Origin: Candidatus Scybalocola faecipullorum
Lineage (GTDB): Bacteria > Bacillota > Clostridia > Lachnospirales > Lachnospiraceae
Assembly (NCBI GenBank): GCA_018716485.1
Contig: DVJY01000012.1
Location: 1 to 64,000 of the forward strand
Direction: 5' to 3'
DNA: 64,000 bases
The position numbers and the translations under genes are program-made. Below the pieces are notes generated by a model. That model did no database searches. It was not told the DNA's origin and saw nothing but the letters and a program-made list of their open reading frames with translations. This document shows positions 26,947-35,771 of the stretch, one piece after another (the stretch's first letter is position 1; each line of letters opens with the position of its first letter).

Positions 26947-27474
26947 ATGGATGGGGAAACCAGACGCAAAGAGATTATAAAGTTTATTTCGGAAAGTGAC
27001 GCCCCGGTTTCCGGAACGAAGCTGGCTAATCATTTTCATGTCAGCAGGCAGGTCATTGTGCAGGATATCGCTCTGTTAAGAGCGGCCGACTGGCCGATTA
27101 TTTCAACTTACAGAGGTTATTTGTGCCAAAGCAGTCCAAAGCGCAGCCGTGTGCTTAAAGTATTTCATACAGATCAGGAAATGCGTAAAGAACTGAATTT
27201 GATCGTAGATATGGGAGGCACGGTGGAAGATGTTTTTATCCGTCACAGAGTTTACGGTGAATTGAGGGCGCCGCTGCATATTACGTCCAGACTGAAAGTG
27301 GAAAAGTTTATGGAGGATATACAGAGCGGTAAATCAAGCCCGCTTAAAAATATTACGTTCGGCTATCATTATCACACTGTCAGTGCAGACAGTGAGGAGG
27401 CGCTTGATGCCATTGAAGCTGCGTTGAGAGGCGAGGGTATCTGTATAGAGATGGCCGATTATGAGAAAAATTAA
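26947..27474 (+). CDS. niaR: NiaR/NadR-type transcriptional repressor (3H domain)
   Basis: 175 residues from ATG 26947. N-terminal winged helix with GTKLANHFHVSRQVIVQDI, then a 3H ligand domain with three conserved-type His regions (VFIRHRVYGEL, APLHITSR, GYHYHTVSAD). Family members sense niacin and repress NAD synthesis or niacin uptake genes in Firmicutes. It ends the nadABC operon and so probably autoregulates it through the inverted repeat at 23743-23763. An ATG at 26914 is possible but the RBS AAAGGAAAG suits 26947. Confidence 0.93.
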   Translation: MDGETRRKEIIKFISESDAPVSGTKLANHFHVSRQVIVQDIALLRAADWPIISTYRGYLCQSSPKRSRVLKVFHTDQEMRKELNLIVDMGGTVEDVFIRHRVYGELRAPLHITSRLKVEKFMEDIQSGKSSPLKNITFGYHYHTVSADSEEALDAIEAALRGEGICIEMADYEKN

Positions 27475-27486
27475 CTGCCCACAGAC

Positions 27487-27541
27487 TTGACTTTATTACT
27501 GATTTTATCGTATAATAAAGATAGTTAGTTACATCTAACTA
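27487..27541 (+). promoter_or_regulatory. Promoter with palindromic operator for the DtxR-family gene
   Basis: TTGACT (27487-27492), 18 bases, TATAAT (27511-27516). Just downstream TAGTTAG (27522-27528) and CTAACTA (27535-27541) form a perfect inverted repeat around TTACAT, covering the start point. The TTAG/CTAA halves resemble DtxR/IdeR-type boxes, suggesting autoregulation. Confidence 0.65.
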
Positions 27542-27591
27542 CGGCGCAGAACTTTCACATGATTTGTGCGTCAGGAATATGGTAAAGGACG

Positions 27592-27981
27592 GTGACAGGG
27601 TTGAGTGTAGGCAAAGCAGGAGAAGATTATCTCGAAGCGATTTTAATTCTTCACAGACAAAAAGGGATGGTCAGATCTGTGGATTTGGCCAGATATATGA
27701 ATTATTCCAAGCCGAGTATTTCACATGCGGTGAAGGTACTGAAAAAGCAGGGCTGTCTGAACATTGATGAAGACGGCAATCTTCATCTGACTGATATTGG
27801 AAAAAGGATTGCAGAAAAAATCTATGAACGTCATCGTTTTTTTACAAATGCACTGATTGAGGCCGGTGTTGAGCCGGAAGCGGCGGAGAGGGATGCATGC
27901 CGCATGGAACATGCTATCAGTCAGGAAAGCTTTGAAAAACTGCGCGATGCATTACAGGACAGTCAGGAGGCTGTCAATTAG
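27592..27981 (+). CDS. DtxR/MntR-family metal-dependent regulator
   Basis: About 126-129 residues. The N-terminal winged helix GEDYLEAILIL with SKPSISHAVKVL, then LTDIGKRIAEKIYERHRFF and a second half with Glu/Cys/His metal ligands (DACRMEHAISQESFEKL), typical of iron or manganese sensors. It lacks the SH3-like third domain, as in MntR. Start uncertain: GTG 27592 or TTG 27601, both after AAAGGA. Metal identity not decidable; no transporter gene is adjacent. Confidence 0.88.
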   Translation: MTGLSVGKAGEDYLEAILILHRQKGMVRSVDLARYMNYSKPSISHAVKVLKKQGCLNIDEDGNLHLTDIGKRIAEKIYERHRFFTNALIEAGVEPEAAERDACRMEHAISQESFEKLRDALQDSQEAVN

Positions 27982-28007
27982 GTCTTCTTTTCATTCTATA
28001 AATCAGG

Positions 28008-28045
28008 AACTGCCGGATACAAATAAATGTATCCGGCAGTTTTTC
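28008..28045. terminator. Bidirectional terminator
   Basis: AACTGCCGGATACA pairs with TGTATCCGGCAGTT, loop AATAAA, then TTTT. It separates the convergent regulator and bioY genes. Confidence 0.85.
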
Positions 28046-28616
28046 AGTTGATATGATTGATTGAAAGCAGTTTTCTCAGACGGAAACCGGCGGCTGCGGC
28101 GACAATGATTTTGACAATATCCGCCGGTATAAACGGCAGCACGCACATGACAAGGGCTGCGGCCAGTCCGTTGCCGGTCATAATTACAAACCATATGGTT
28201 CCGCATGTATAGCAGAGAAAAGTGCCGATAATTAAAGCAACCGGATACATAAAAAAACGGCGGGTGAACCGGTTGATGATCAGGCCGGCAGCAGCGGCAC
28301 AAAAAAGGTATCCGATGATATAACCGCCGGTCGGCCCGGCAATAGCGCCGACGCCGCCGGAAAAACCGGCAAAAACAGGGAGGCCGACGGCACCGAGGAG
28401 AATATAAATGAATACGCTGGAAACGCTCTGAAATGTAGTCAGGGAAGCTGCCGACAGATAAACGGCAAAGGTCGCTAAAGTAATCTGTGTGGCAGCAGCG
28501 GGCACCGGTATGGCAAGAGGCGCAAGAACACATAAAACTGCGGCCATCATTGCGGAAAGCACCATATTTTTTAAAGTCAGTCTGCCTTTGCGGGCTTTTT
28601 TTGTATACGTTTTCAT
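28044..28616 (-). CDS. bioY: Biotin transporter BioY
   Basis: Substrate-binding S component of a biotin ECF transporter; 190 residues with six predicted membrane helices. GPTGGYIIGYLF is the BioY signature, and GLPVFAGFSGG precedes it. It lies 35 bases after birA with its own GGAGG and is probably co-transcribed. No ecfA/ecfT genes are in the window, so shared modules are likely. No bio synthesis genes are seen here. Confidence 0.95.
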   Translation of the reverse strand: MKTYTKKARKGRLTLKNMVLSAMMAAVLCVLAPLAIPVPAAATQITLATFAVYLSAASLTTFQSVSSVFIYILLGAVGLPVFAGFSGGVGAIAGPTGGYIIGYLFCAAAAGLIINRFTRRFFMYPVALIIGTFLCYTCGTIWFVIMTGNGLAAALVMCVLPFIPADIVKIIVAAAAGFRLRKLLSINHIN

Positions 28617-28651
28617 GAATTAAAACCTCCGTTGTACTGATAAGTCATATT

Positions 28652-29632
28652 TTAATTTGACGGGGAGAGGCGGATACTGACTTCCCCTGAGCTGAGTGTT
28701 TTTCGCCCGTCTGAAGTTTCAATGACTAAAAATCCGTGATCGTCAATTTCTGCCGCTTTTGCCGGATAAGTTCCATTGGCGGAAATGACAAGAATTTCTT
28801 TGCCAAGGAGGATGGAGCGCCTGCGGCTTTCATGGAGAAAACTGCCGTCTGTCATCGTTTCAAAGCGGGATTCAAGGCGGTTTAAAATTTCTGCGATAAG
28901 GCGGTTCCTTGATATGGAGATGCCCGACTCATTTTCCAAAGAAGTAGCAATCTGTCGGAGCTCTTCAGGAAATGTTACAGCTCCGGTGTTGATGCCGATG
29001 CCGATGACAATATAATCCAACTGGCTGTTTTCAAAACCGATGCCGGCTTCTGTAAGTATGCCGCACACTTTCTTCTGATTTACATAAAGGTCATTGACCC
29101 ATTTAATCTGCACGTTTAAAGGATAAAGCTTTTCGATAGCTTCGGCAACAGCGACGGCAGCGCATGATGTGATCAGCAGCGCTTGTTCGGGTTTAAGCTG
29201 GGGGCGCAGAAAAAGGCTCATGTAAATACCGGATTTTTTCGGCGAAAAGAATGGACGCCCGTAACGGCCACGGCCGCTGCGCTGACTGTCGGCAATGATT
29301 ACTGTGCCGTGAGCATCCTTTTGCTCAGCCAGCGCTTTTGCAGTGACATTTGTCGAGTCGAGTTCAGGATAAATATATATGTTTTTTCCGAATGTCCGGG
29401 TCAGAAGATTATGCCGGATACATGCCTCGGAAATGATATTGCTGTCAGAAAGCAATGCATAACCTTTATTCGTAATGCCTTCGATGGCATAGCCTTCAGA
29501 CTGAAGCTGTCGGATAGCTTTCCATACAGCGTTTCTCGAAACGCCAAATTGACCGGCGAGGGCGCCTCCGGAAAAATATTCTCCGGGATGTTCTGCAAGG
29601 ACAGAGAGAATATGTGTTTTAAGTGTTGACAT
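28652..29632 (-). CDS. birA: Bifunctional biotin ligase/repressor BirA
   Basis: 326 residues. N-terminal winged helix (ILSVLAEHPGEYFSGGALAGQFGVSR region, residues ~8-60) marks the repressor form. Ligase core: SQRSGRGRYGR biotinyl-AMP loop, KWVNDLY, GIGIN, and a C-terminal SH3-like domain. It attaches biotin to carboxylase carrier proteins and, with biotinyl-AMP, represses uptake genes. RBS GGAGG seven bases before the ATG. Leads birA-bioY. Confidence 0.96.
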   Translation of the reverse strand: MSTLKTHILSVLAEHPGEYFSGGALAGQFGVSRNAVWKAIRQLQSEGYAIEGITNKGYALLSDSNIISEACIRHNLLTRTFGKNIYIYPELDSTNVTAKALAEQKDAHGTVIIADSQRSGRGRYGRPFFSPKKSGIYMSLFLRPQLKPEQALLITSCAAVAVAEAIEKLYPLNVQIKWVNDLYVNQKKVCGILTEAGIGFENSQLDYIVIGIGINTGAVTFPEELRQIATSLENESGISISRNRLIAEILNRLESRFETMTDGSFLHESRRRSILLGKEILVISANGTYPAKAAEIDDHGFLVIETSDGRKTLSSGEVSIRLSPSN

Positions 29633-29670
29633 ATAAAAACCTCCAAGGGTAAACTATAAATATATAACTA

Positions 29671-29699
29671 ATTATAAATAGCAGGAGATAAATTGTCAA
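29671..29699 (-). promoter_or_regulatory. Consensus promoter of birA-bioY
   Basis: Minus strand: TTGACA (29699-29694), 17 bases, TATAAT (29676-29671). Exact consensus hexamers. I could not find a convincing BirA palindrome around it, though TATAAATA occurs twice nearby. Confidence 0.8.
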
Positions 29700-29738
29700 C
29701 TTTGTTTGTAAATATCGGTGACAATAGGAAGGGAAACA

Positions 29739-30134
29739 ATGATCAGAGAAACTGTACTGTATTATAATCCGAATAAAGCTGCTCATGCGGTAAAATTGAA
29801 AAGTATTTTTGTACGCATGGGCATAAGAATTAAAAATGTTACACCGGATCAGGTGCATGAAACGGTCGGTTATCTTGCGGGGATGCCGGGATTTGAAATT
29901 TCGGAAAAAACTGCGGGAAGCGCGCCGGAAGAGATGAATGAAGAAATGATTGTGATGAAAGACTTTTCAAGCCGGCGTATCGATGAACTGCTGTTATCTA
30001 TGCGGCGTGCCGGCATACCTAAAATAGCGCTTAAAGCGGTGATTACCGAATATAATTCCGGATGGACATTTTCAAAGCTGTACGGGGAAATCAAAAAAGA
30101 ACATGAGCAGATGAGTCGGTCTCAGACACAATAG
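29739..30134 (+). CDS. DUF3783 domain protein
   Basis: 131 residues from ATG 29739 (RBS AGGAAGGG). The C-terminal half, with MVMKDFSSRRIDELL-like text and IALKAVITEYNSGW, matches the DUF3783 pattern found in many clostridia. The N-terminal half (LYYNPNK, VRMGIRIKNV) resembles a small alpha/beta domain. No known function. It is divergent from birA and followed by ldh after 115 bases. Confidence 0.82.
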   Translation: MIRETVLYYNPNKAAHAVKLKSIFVRMGIRIKNVTPDQVHETVGYLAGMPGFEISEKTAGSAPEEMNEEMIVMKDFSSRRIDELLLSMRRAGIPKIALKAVITEYNSGWTFSKLYGEIKKEHEQMSRSQTQ

Positions 30135-30166
30135 ATATGAGAATGTTGAGAAATATCATTGCAATA

Positions 30167-30184
30167 TTGTAACAACCGTTACAG
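30167..30184 (+). promoter_or_regulatory. Rex-like operator upstream of ldh
   Basis: TTGTAACAACCGTTACAG: an inverted repeat TGTAAC-AACC-GTTACA. It fits the loose Rex pattern TTGTnAnnnnnnTnACAA except for the last base. ldh is a classic target of the NADH-sensing repressor Rex; no rex gene is in this window. Confidence 0.5.
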
Positions 30185-30249
30185 AAAATAGATGTATAGA
30201 TGTGATATTCTAATACACGAAAAAGGAAATGTGTAAGGAGGTTTTTCCG

Positions 30250-31194
30250 ATGGTAAATATTCAGAAGGCAGCAATTATCGGCTGCGGGTTTGTTGGCACT
30301 TCGATTGCATTTACATTGATGCAGAAAGGCATTTTCTCAGAATTAATTTTAGTTGATGTCAATAGGGATAAGGCTGAAGGCGAGGCGATGGATTTAAGCC
30401 ACGGCCTGCCGTTTGCCCGTGAGATGGTTATCAGAGCCGGAGATTATGATGACATTGCGGACTGCGCAATGATTATCATTACCGCAGGCGCCAATCAGAA
30501 ACCGGGTGAGACACGCCTTGATCTTGTGCATAAAAATGTAGCCATTTATAAGAGCATTATTCCGGAAATTACAAAAAGAAATAAAGAAGCGCTTTTGCTT
30601 ATTGTTTCTAATCCGGTAGATATTCTGACGTATACTGCATTAAAGCTTTCCGGCTATCCTAAAAACAGAGTGATCGGTTCAGGTACAGTACTTGATACGG
30701 CAAGATTAAAATACAATTTAAGCCGTCATCTCAGTGTGGACAGCCGCAGTATTCATGCATTTATTATCGGAGAACACGGAGACAGCGAACTTGCCGTCTG
30801 GAGTTCGGCAAATGTTTCCGGCGTGCCGCTGAACCATTTCTGTGAGCTGAGAGGCTATTTTGACCACGAAGCCGCTACGGATCGGATTTATAAAAATGTG
30901 CGCGACAGCGCTTATGAAATCATCGGCAAAAAAGGGGCGACCTATTACGGTGTTGCCATGGCCGTGGGACGCATCGTGGAAGCCATTATCCGCAATGAGC
31001 ATTCAATTATGCCGGTTTCGGTATATATGGATGGCCTGTACGGCTTAGATGATCTTTGCATCAGCATTCCTACGGTTGTTGGTATCAACGGCGCTGAAAA
31101 GATTATTGATATTCCGTTAGATGAGACAGAGACTGAAAAATTGATGAAATCTACAGAAGAATTAAAATCTGTGATCAGACAGCTGGATCTCTAA
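30250..31194 (+). CDS. ldh: L-lactate dehydrogenase
   Basis: 314 residues from ATG 30250 (AAGGAGG upstream; an in-frame ATG at 30229 precedes the RBS and is rejected). NAD loop IIGCGFVGTSIAF; substrate loop NQKPGETRLDLV, whose Gln marks lactate rather than malate specificity; IVSNPVDILTY; catalytic His in IGEHGDSE. Reduces pyruvate to lactate during fermentation. Followed by a terminator. Confidence 0.95.
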   Translation: MVNIQKAAIIGCGFVGTSIAFTLMQKGIFSELILVDVNRDKAEGEAMDLSHGLPFAREMVIRAGDYDDIADCAMIIITAGANQKPGETRLDLVHKNVAIYKSIIPEITKRNKEALLLIVSNPVDILTYTALKLSGYPKNRVIGSGTVLDTARLKYNLSRHLSVDSRSIHAFIIGEHGDSELAVWSSANVSGVPLNHFCELRGYFDHEAATDRIYKNVRDSAYEIIGKKGATYYGVAMAVGRIVEAIIRNEHSIMPVSVYMDGLYGLDDLCISIPTVVGINGAEKIIDIPLDETETEKLMKSTEELKSVIRQLDL

Positions 31195-31217
31195 AGCTGT
31201 AAGGTGGATTATTGATG

Positions 31218-31249
31218 AAAGGCAGCTGCCAAAAGTGACAGCTGCCTTT
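31218..31249. terminator. Bidirectional terminator
   Basis: AAAGGCAGCTG (31218-31228) pairs with CAGCTGCCTTT (31239-31249). It serves ldh and overlaps the stop of the convergent phosphatase gene. Confidence 0.75.
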
Positions 31250-31991
31250 ACCATATTCGGATGATTTGTTCATAGAGCATGATTTCCAGAGAATTGATCT
31301 GGCGGTTATCATGGTAGTGGCCGAAGAACCATCGCTTAAACCGGATTTGCTGCCGCAGTGACTCAAAATAATCGGTCAGTGCATCCGGCCGGTATTCACC
31401 GAAAGAAAAGAGCGCCTGCGTCGATGTGGCGCAGCAGTGGGTAATGATATAATCAACTTCATTGCCGGCACGATTCAGATTGTCACGTCCGGCAACCATT
31501 TCTTCCTCAGACGGCATCTCCTGAGCCCACCATGATACATGATTGATTCTGTATGGGCGGCCCATCCGGGCAAGCTTTTTCTTTTGATATTTAAAGCCGG
31601 GGTCGGTTTGTTCCAAAATGCCGCCGCTGATGTCATGAGATCTGGCGCCGCCGAATGTAAATATACGGCAGCCCTGAAGGTCGAAAATCTGGCCGCGCAT
31701 CAGATGAAAAACAGAGTCTGTAACTTTGTGGATCACGCCTCCATGCCACAGATGTGGCGGCATTGCCGTCAGACCGTCAAAATTTTCGTGATTGCCGTCT
31801 ACGAACAGTGTTGTAAACGGTTTGTCGGACAGCCATTTAAGCCAATAGTCCTGTTCTTTGGACGGCAGCCAATAACCGAAATCACCGCAGATAATCATAA
31901 AGTCGTCTTTATTCATTTCTTTTTGTTCAGGGAAAATATCTTTTGAGAAACGACGGTAATCGCCGTGACAGTCTCCCGTAATATAAATCAT
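31248..31991 (-). CDS. Calcineurin-like metallophosphoesterase
   Basis: 247 residues from ATG 31991 (AGGGGTGG upstream). Metal motifs in order: ITGDCHGDYRRF, ICGDFGYW, VDGNHENFDGL, THCC and FGHYHDNRQI, a full five-motif set. Cytoplasmic; resembles phage- and Lachnospiraceae-type phosphoesterases of unknown substrate. A longer frame to 32132 lacks an RBS. Single gene. Confidence 0.9.
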   Translation of the reverse strand: MIYITGDCHGDYRRFSKDIFPEQKEMNKDDFMIICGDFGYWLPSKEQDYWLKWLSDKPFTTLFVDGNHENFDGLTAMPPHLWHGGVIHKVTDSVFHLMRGQIFDLQGCRIFTFGGARSHDISGGILEQTDPGFKYQKKKLARMGRPYRINHVSWWAQEMPSEEEMVAGRDNLNRAGNEVDYIITHCCATSTQALFSFGEYRPDALTDYFESLRQQIRFKRWFFGHYHDNRQINSLEIMLYEQIIRIW

Positions 31992-32118
31992 TTGAACCAC
32001 CCCTGTTAATGATGGCTTTATTTTATCGCATTTTTTACAGCAACACAAGTCGCGGCGCTTCTTTCCCTGCGCGCGTGGTATATATAGAGAGACAGTATGA
32101 TTAAGAAGGAGAATATCT

Positions 32119-32952
32119 ATGGCAAATATCATAGAAATTAAAAATTTTGAAGCGCCTGAACTGGATATTTACGCAAGACAGAGCGAAAATCAGCTTCGGC
32201 ATTTATATGAACCCAAAGCCGGCGTTTTTATTGCAGAAAGTCCGAAAGTAATCGAGCGTGCCCTCGATGCCGGCTGTGAGCCTATATCAATTTTAGTCCA
32301 ACAGGGTTTATGGTCAGAAGAGACAGAAAAAACTATCAGCCGGTGCGGAGATATTCCTGTATACACGGCTGCCTTTGATGTGCTGACTAAGCTGACAGGG
32401 TTTAAACTGACGCGGGGCATGCTCTGTGCAATGTACAGGCCAAAACTTCCCGCTCCTTATGATATATGTCTTCGGGCAGAGAAAATAGCGGTGCTGGAAA
32501 ATGTTATGAATCCGACAAATTTGGGCGCTATTTTCAGGTCAGCGGCCGCTCTGGGAATCGATGGTATCCTGCTGACAGACGGATGTACCGATCCGCTGTA
32601 CCGCAGAGCCATCCGTGTCAGTATGGGCAATGTTTTTCTCATACCGTGGACGTTTCTGGACAGCGGCGAGTGGCCGAAAGACGGTATTCAATTTCTGCAT
32701 CGACAGGGCTTTAAAACAGCGGCAATGGCGCTGTCAGACAAATCTGTCAGCATTGATGACCCGCAGCTTGCAGCAGAGAAAAAGCTGGCTATTGTTCTTG
32801 GAACAGAAGGCGACGGCTTATCAGAGCAGACCATTGCCGACTGTGATTATACCGTGCGTATTCCTATGTCACACGGCGTAGATTCGCTTAATGTTGCAGC
32901 TGCCAGCGCTGTGGCATTCTGGCAGCTCGGACGCAAAAGCAGCGGAAGTTAA
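32119..32952 (+). CDS. TrmH/SpoU-family RNA methyltransferase
   Basis: 277-residue SPOUT enzyme with an N-terminal substrate-binding domain (~1-110) and the knot domain: NVMNPTNLGAIFRSA (motif 1), VLGTEGDGLS (motif 2), IPMSHGVDSLNVAAASA (motif 3). Transfers methyl from SAM to a 2'-OH in rRNA or tRNA; the target nucleotide is unknown. RBS AAGGAG. Divergent from the phosphatase. Confidence 0.93.
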   Translation: MANIIEIKNFEAPELDIYARQSENQLRHLYEPKAGVFIAESPKVIERALDAGCEPISILVQQGLWSEETEKTISRCGDIPVYTAAFDVLTKLTGFKLTRGMLCAMYRPKLPAPYDICLRAEKIAVLENVMNPTNLGAIFRSAAALGIDGILLTDGCTDPLYRRAIRVSMGNVFLIPWTFLDSGEWPKDGIQFLHRQGFKTAAMALSDKSVSIDDPQLAAEKKLAIVLGTEGDGLSEQTIADCDYTVRIPMSHGVDSLNVAAASAVAFWQLGRKSSGS

Positions 32953-32974
32953 CACTTTATGCAAATATATCCGC

Positions 32975-33925
32975 TCATTTGACCGCCGCTTCATAATTTT
33001 TTAAGGCGCGCTGCCATGTGGCGAAAGCGTTATCCTGACGGTGGTCAGTAAATAAGTCTTTTTCTTTTAAGTACCGGGACAAAAATGCGGTAACTTTCAC
33101 CGCGCCGGCGTGATTCAGATGATCCCCTTTGTCCCGGGTATCTTTCCCCCAGTCAATGCCGACTTTGTCGTTCATCAAATTTAAATCAACATATTCGCAT
33201 CCAAGGTCGCTGGCAAGTGCTTCGATGCCATTGTGGCGGGGATAGTTCCAGTTGACGGTGCTCGGCGTACTGAGAAAAACCAGTTTAGCGCCATTGGCAT
33301 CACAAAATTCTTTAATTTCTTTGACATACTTTATATTTCTCGCAGGAATTTCGGCGGCCGTTTTGGTTGGCTGCATATGATCTGTTTTTGTACATCCATC
33401 AACTTTAGCGTTATATTTGTAGCCTTTGAAGTCATCTGTCCATGTGAAATTTGATGTTCCTTTAAAATCATTCCAGCTGAGTTTTTTCCAGCGGTCATGA
33501 TAGCGGAATATGGAAAAATAAGCAGACAATCGAGAAATTACAGCATTTTTAGCAGATATTTTCCGATAGATGGCATCTGTTTCTAAAATAACGATTTTCG
33601 GAGACTGCTTTTCAAACGCGCGGTGCAGCATGACTACAGTGTAATCCAGAGGCTGTCCGGCAGTAGCGCATACATAGGATGTAAATCCGGTATCTTTAAA
33701 AATCTGCATCGGACTGATTGAAGAATATGCCTCGCTGTCTCCCAATACTAAAACATCTATTGAATTTTCTCTTTCTCCAAGAATACCGTTGGCTGAAACT
33801 TCTTCCATGCCAAATTGGGGCATGTTGTTTTTGGGAGCGAAAACAAATGAGGAAGCAGTGAGAATACCGATCAGCCCGGCGGCAAAGACAATCATACAAA
33901 CAAATCTTTTGATGTAAACGCTCAT
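32975..33925 (-). CDS. SGNH-fold membrane-anchored protein, DltD/AlgJ-like
   Basis: 316 residues with one N-terminal helix (~8-30), so anchored with the domain outside. SGNH residues are visible: VLGDSEAYSS (Ser64) and DHLNHAG near residue 280 with Asp and His. Members next to an MBOAT protein (DltD, AlgJ/AlgX, PatB-like) help transfer acyl groups to surface polymers. Start at 33925 fits AAGGAGG; the longer frame overlaps the MBOAT gene. Last gene of the Dlt-like operon, 10 bases after the MBOAT stop. Confidence 0.85.
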   Translation of the reverse strand: MSVYIKRFVCMIVFAAGLIGILTASSFVFAPKNNMPQFGMEEVSANGILGERENSIDVLVLGDSEAYSSISPMQIFKDTGFTSYVCATAGQPLDYTVVMLHRAFEKQSPKIVILETDAIYRKISAKNAVISRLSAYFSIFRYHDRWKKLSWNDFKGTSNFTWTDDFKGYKYNAKVDGCTKTDHMQPTKTAAEIPARNIKYVKEIKEFCDANGAKLVFLSTPSTVNWNYPRHNGIEALASDLGCEYVDLNLMNDKVGIDWGKDTRDKGDHLNHAGAVKVTAFLSRYLKEKDLFTDHRQDNAFATWQRALKNYEAAVK

Positions 33926-33935
33926 AGACACCTCC

Positions 33936-35534
33936 TTAAAATGTAGCATAAATCGGATCGACAGGAACATATCCTGTGCCGTAGGCTCCGAAAATAATAA
34001 TAAACATGATCAGGGCATAGCAGACAGAAAATCGGATAATCAGACCCCGGCGGGCGATTTGCTCACGAACTGCAATACGATTTTCCTGAAGCAGACTGAT
34101 GACAAAGATGATAAGCACACCGATGGCTGCAATCAAAAAGTCGTGTTTATCCATACCGAGAGAGAACAGCGATTGAATATTTTGGCTGTCCAGTGAAAAA
34201 TCAGTAATGATTTTTTTAAACATGGCCAGCCCGGCCCGCAGACCGTGGGCGCGGAAAAACAGTTCTCCGATACACACAAGAATTGCCGTACGGACTATCT
34301 GGAAACAGCGCCAGAGAAAATGAGTTCTTCGGATATGCAGGAATTTAGTCAGTCTTGCAGCTGCCGGTTCGATGATATTTCCGGCTAAAATCAGTGCAAA
34401 ATGATACATGCCGAAGAAAATATAATGCCATCCGGCACCGTGCCAGAGACCATTGGCAATCCAAACACAAAACAGGGCGATGGAACCTGCTGCAAGCGGA
34501 CCGAAATGATTTCCCACACGGCGTCTTGCGCGGGATGACAGTTTTTTCAACGGCTTGGACATGGATAACGGATAAAAGATATAATCTTTAAACCAGGCGC
34601 CAAGCGTGATATGCCATCTCTGCCAAAATTCCGAAATTGTTTTTGAAAAGAACGGACGGCGGAAATTTTCAGGCAATCTGATGCCGAAGATTTGTGCCGT
34701 GCCGATGACAAGATCCATCGTACCTGAAAAATCCATGTAAAGCTGGATTGTGTAACATACGGCTGCTACAGCAATCGTCAGCCCGTGATAATCAGCATAT
34801 CCTGTAAAGACTGTTTTGATAAAAAGATTCAGCCGGTCGGCAATAACAACTTTTTTCATAACGCCAAATAAAATGCGCTGCATGCCCAAGGAAAAGTTAT
34901 GAAATTGAAGCTTCGGAGCTTCCCAGAGACGGTGCGCCGTTTCATTGTATCGGCAGATCGGACCTTCCATAAGCTGAGGGAAAAAACTCATAAACAGTGC
35001 CAAACGCATCATATTCCGGTCTGCAGAAATTTTTTGACGATAGACGTCAAAAATATAGGAGACGGCCTGCATTGTATAAAATGAGATTCCGATTGGAAGG
35101 GCAAAAGCCGGTATGCGAACTTGAGGCAGATTAAGCGCCTCAAGCAGCGTATTGATATTTACAGAGAAAAAAGGGGTGTATTTTAAAACAAGTAAAATAC
35201 CTATATGAATAGCCACGCAAAAAGCGGCGGCTGACCGCTGTTTTTTCTGATAATACGCTTTAATCTGTTTCTTTTCCCCTTTTTGAGCGGTCTCCAGGAT
35301 ATGGGCACAATCTTTTTGCAGGGACGATATCCACAGACCGGCATGATGAATTCCGATGATGGATAACAGCATAAAAATAATCAGTTTTCCGCTGACAGCC
35401 CAGAAAAAACTGAAGCTTGCCAGCAGCAGGACGATACGCCGTATTTTTTGAGGAAATACGGCGTAAAGCACCAGAACAACAGGAAAGAAAATAAATATAT
35501 ACTGAACAGAAAAGTAAGATGAAAATGACAGCAT
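33936..35534 (-). CDS. MBOAT O-acyltransferase (DltB/AlgI-like)
   Basis: 532-residue polytopic membrane protein, about ten to twelve helices. MBOAT marks: ISFYTMQAVSYIFDVYR, MDFSGTMDLVIG, FWQRWHITLGAWFKDYIFYPL, and the catalytic His in IANGLWHGAGWHYIFFGMYH. Family members move an acyl group across the membrane onto a polymer (D-alanine from DltC in DltB, acetate in AlgI). Here the neighbouring carrier protein and ligase point to a carrier-bound donor. RBS GGAGG before ATG 35534, one base after the carrier gene. Confidence 0.93.
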   Translation of the reverse strand: MLSFSSYFSVQYIFIFFPVVLVLYAVFPQKIRRIVLLLASFSFFWAVSGKLIIFMLLSIIGIHHAGLWISSLQKDCAHILETAQKGEKKQIKAYYQKKQRSAAAFCVAIHIGILLVLKYTPFFSVNINTLLEALNLPQVRIPAFALPIGISFYTMQAVSYIFDVYRQKISADRNMMRLALFMSFFPQLMEGPICRYNETAHRLWEAPKLQFHNFSLGMQRILFGVMKKVVIADRLNLFIKTVFTGYADYHGLTIAVAAVCYTIQLYMDFSGTMDLVIGTAQIFGIRLPENFRRPFFSKTISEFWQRWHITLGAWFKDYIFYPLSMSKPLKKLSSRARRRVGNHFGPLAAGSIALFCVWIANGLWHGAGWHYIFFGMYHFALILAGNIIEPAAARLTKFLHIRRTHFLWRCFQIVRTAILVCIGELFFRAHGLRAGLAMFKKIITDFSLDSQNIQSLFSLGMDKHDFLIAAIGVLIIFVISLLQENRIAVREQIARRGLIIRFSVCYALIMFIIIFGAYGTGYVPVDPIYATF

Positions 35535-35535
35535 T

Positions 35536-35766
35536 TTATCCCTCCTCCTGAAGGCGCACAATCATTTGCCATAAACTTTGTGCAGAATTAAAATTTGCCG
35601 GAATAATTTCGACAGCCGGGATAGTAATATCAAAGGCATCTTCCAATTCAACAACAAGTGAGATGATGGAAAGGGAGCTGATGCGGCGGCCGTCGATTAA
35701 GTCTGTACATGTCGTATAGTCAATACCCGGCTGAATATCTTCCAAAATTTCGATTAACTTATTCAT
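35536..35766 (-). CDS. Acyl/aminoacyl carrier protein (DltC-like)
   Basis: 76-residue four-helix carrier. The phosphopantetheine Ser is in RRISSLSIISLVVELEDAF (Ser31); the usual Asp before it is Ser here (SSL instead of DSL), a deviation worth noting. The C-terminus FNSAQSLWQMI matches carrier helix 4. Start at 35766 from AAGGAGG. Sits between the PLP enzyme and the MBOAT gene, and most likely carries the activated amino acid from the ligase. Confidence 0.88.
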   Translation of the reverse strand: MNKLIEILEDIQPGIDYTTCTDLIDGRRISSLSIISLVVELEDAFDITIPAVEIIPANFNSAQSLWQMIVRLQEEG

Positions 35767-35771
35767 AAATG

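Noticed and set aside
29633..29690. BirA operator before birA
   Set aside because: I looked for the TTGTTAAC/GTTAACAA type inverted repeat; only AT-rich direct repeats are present.
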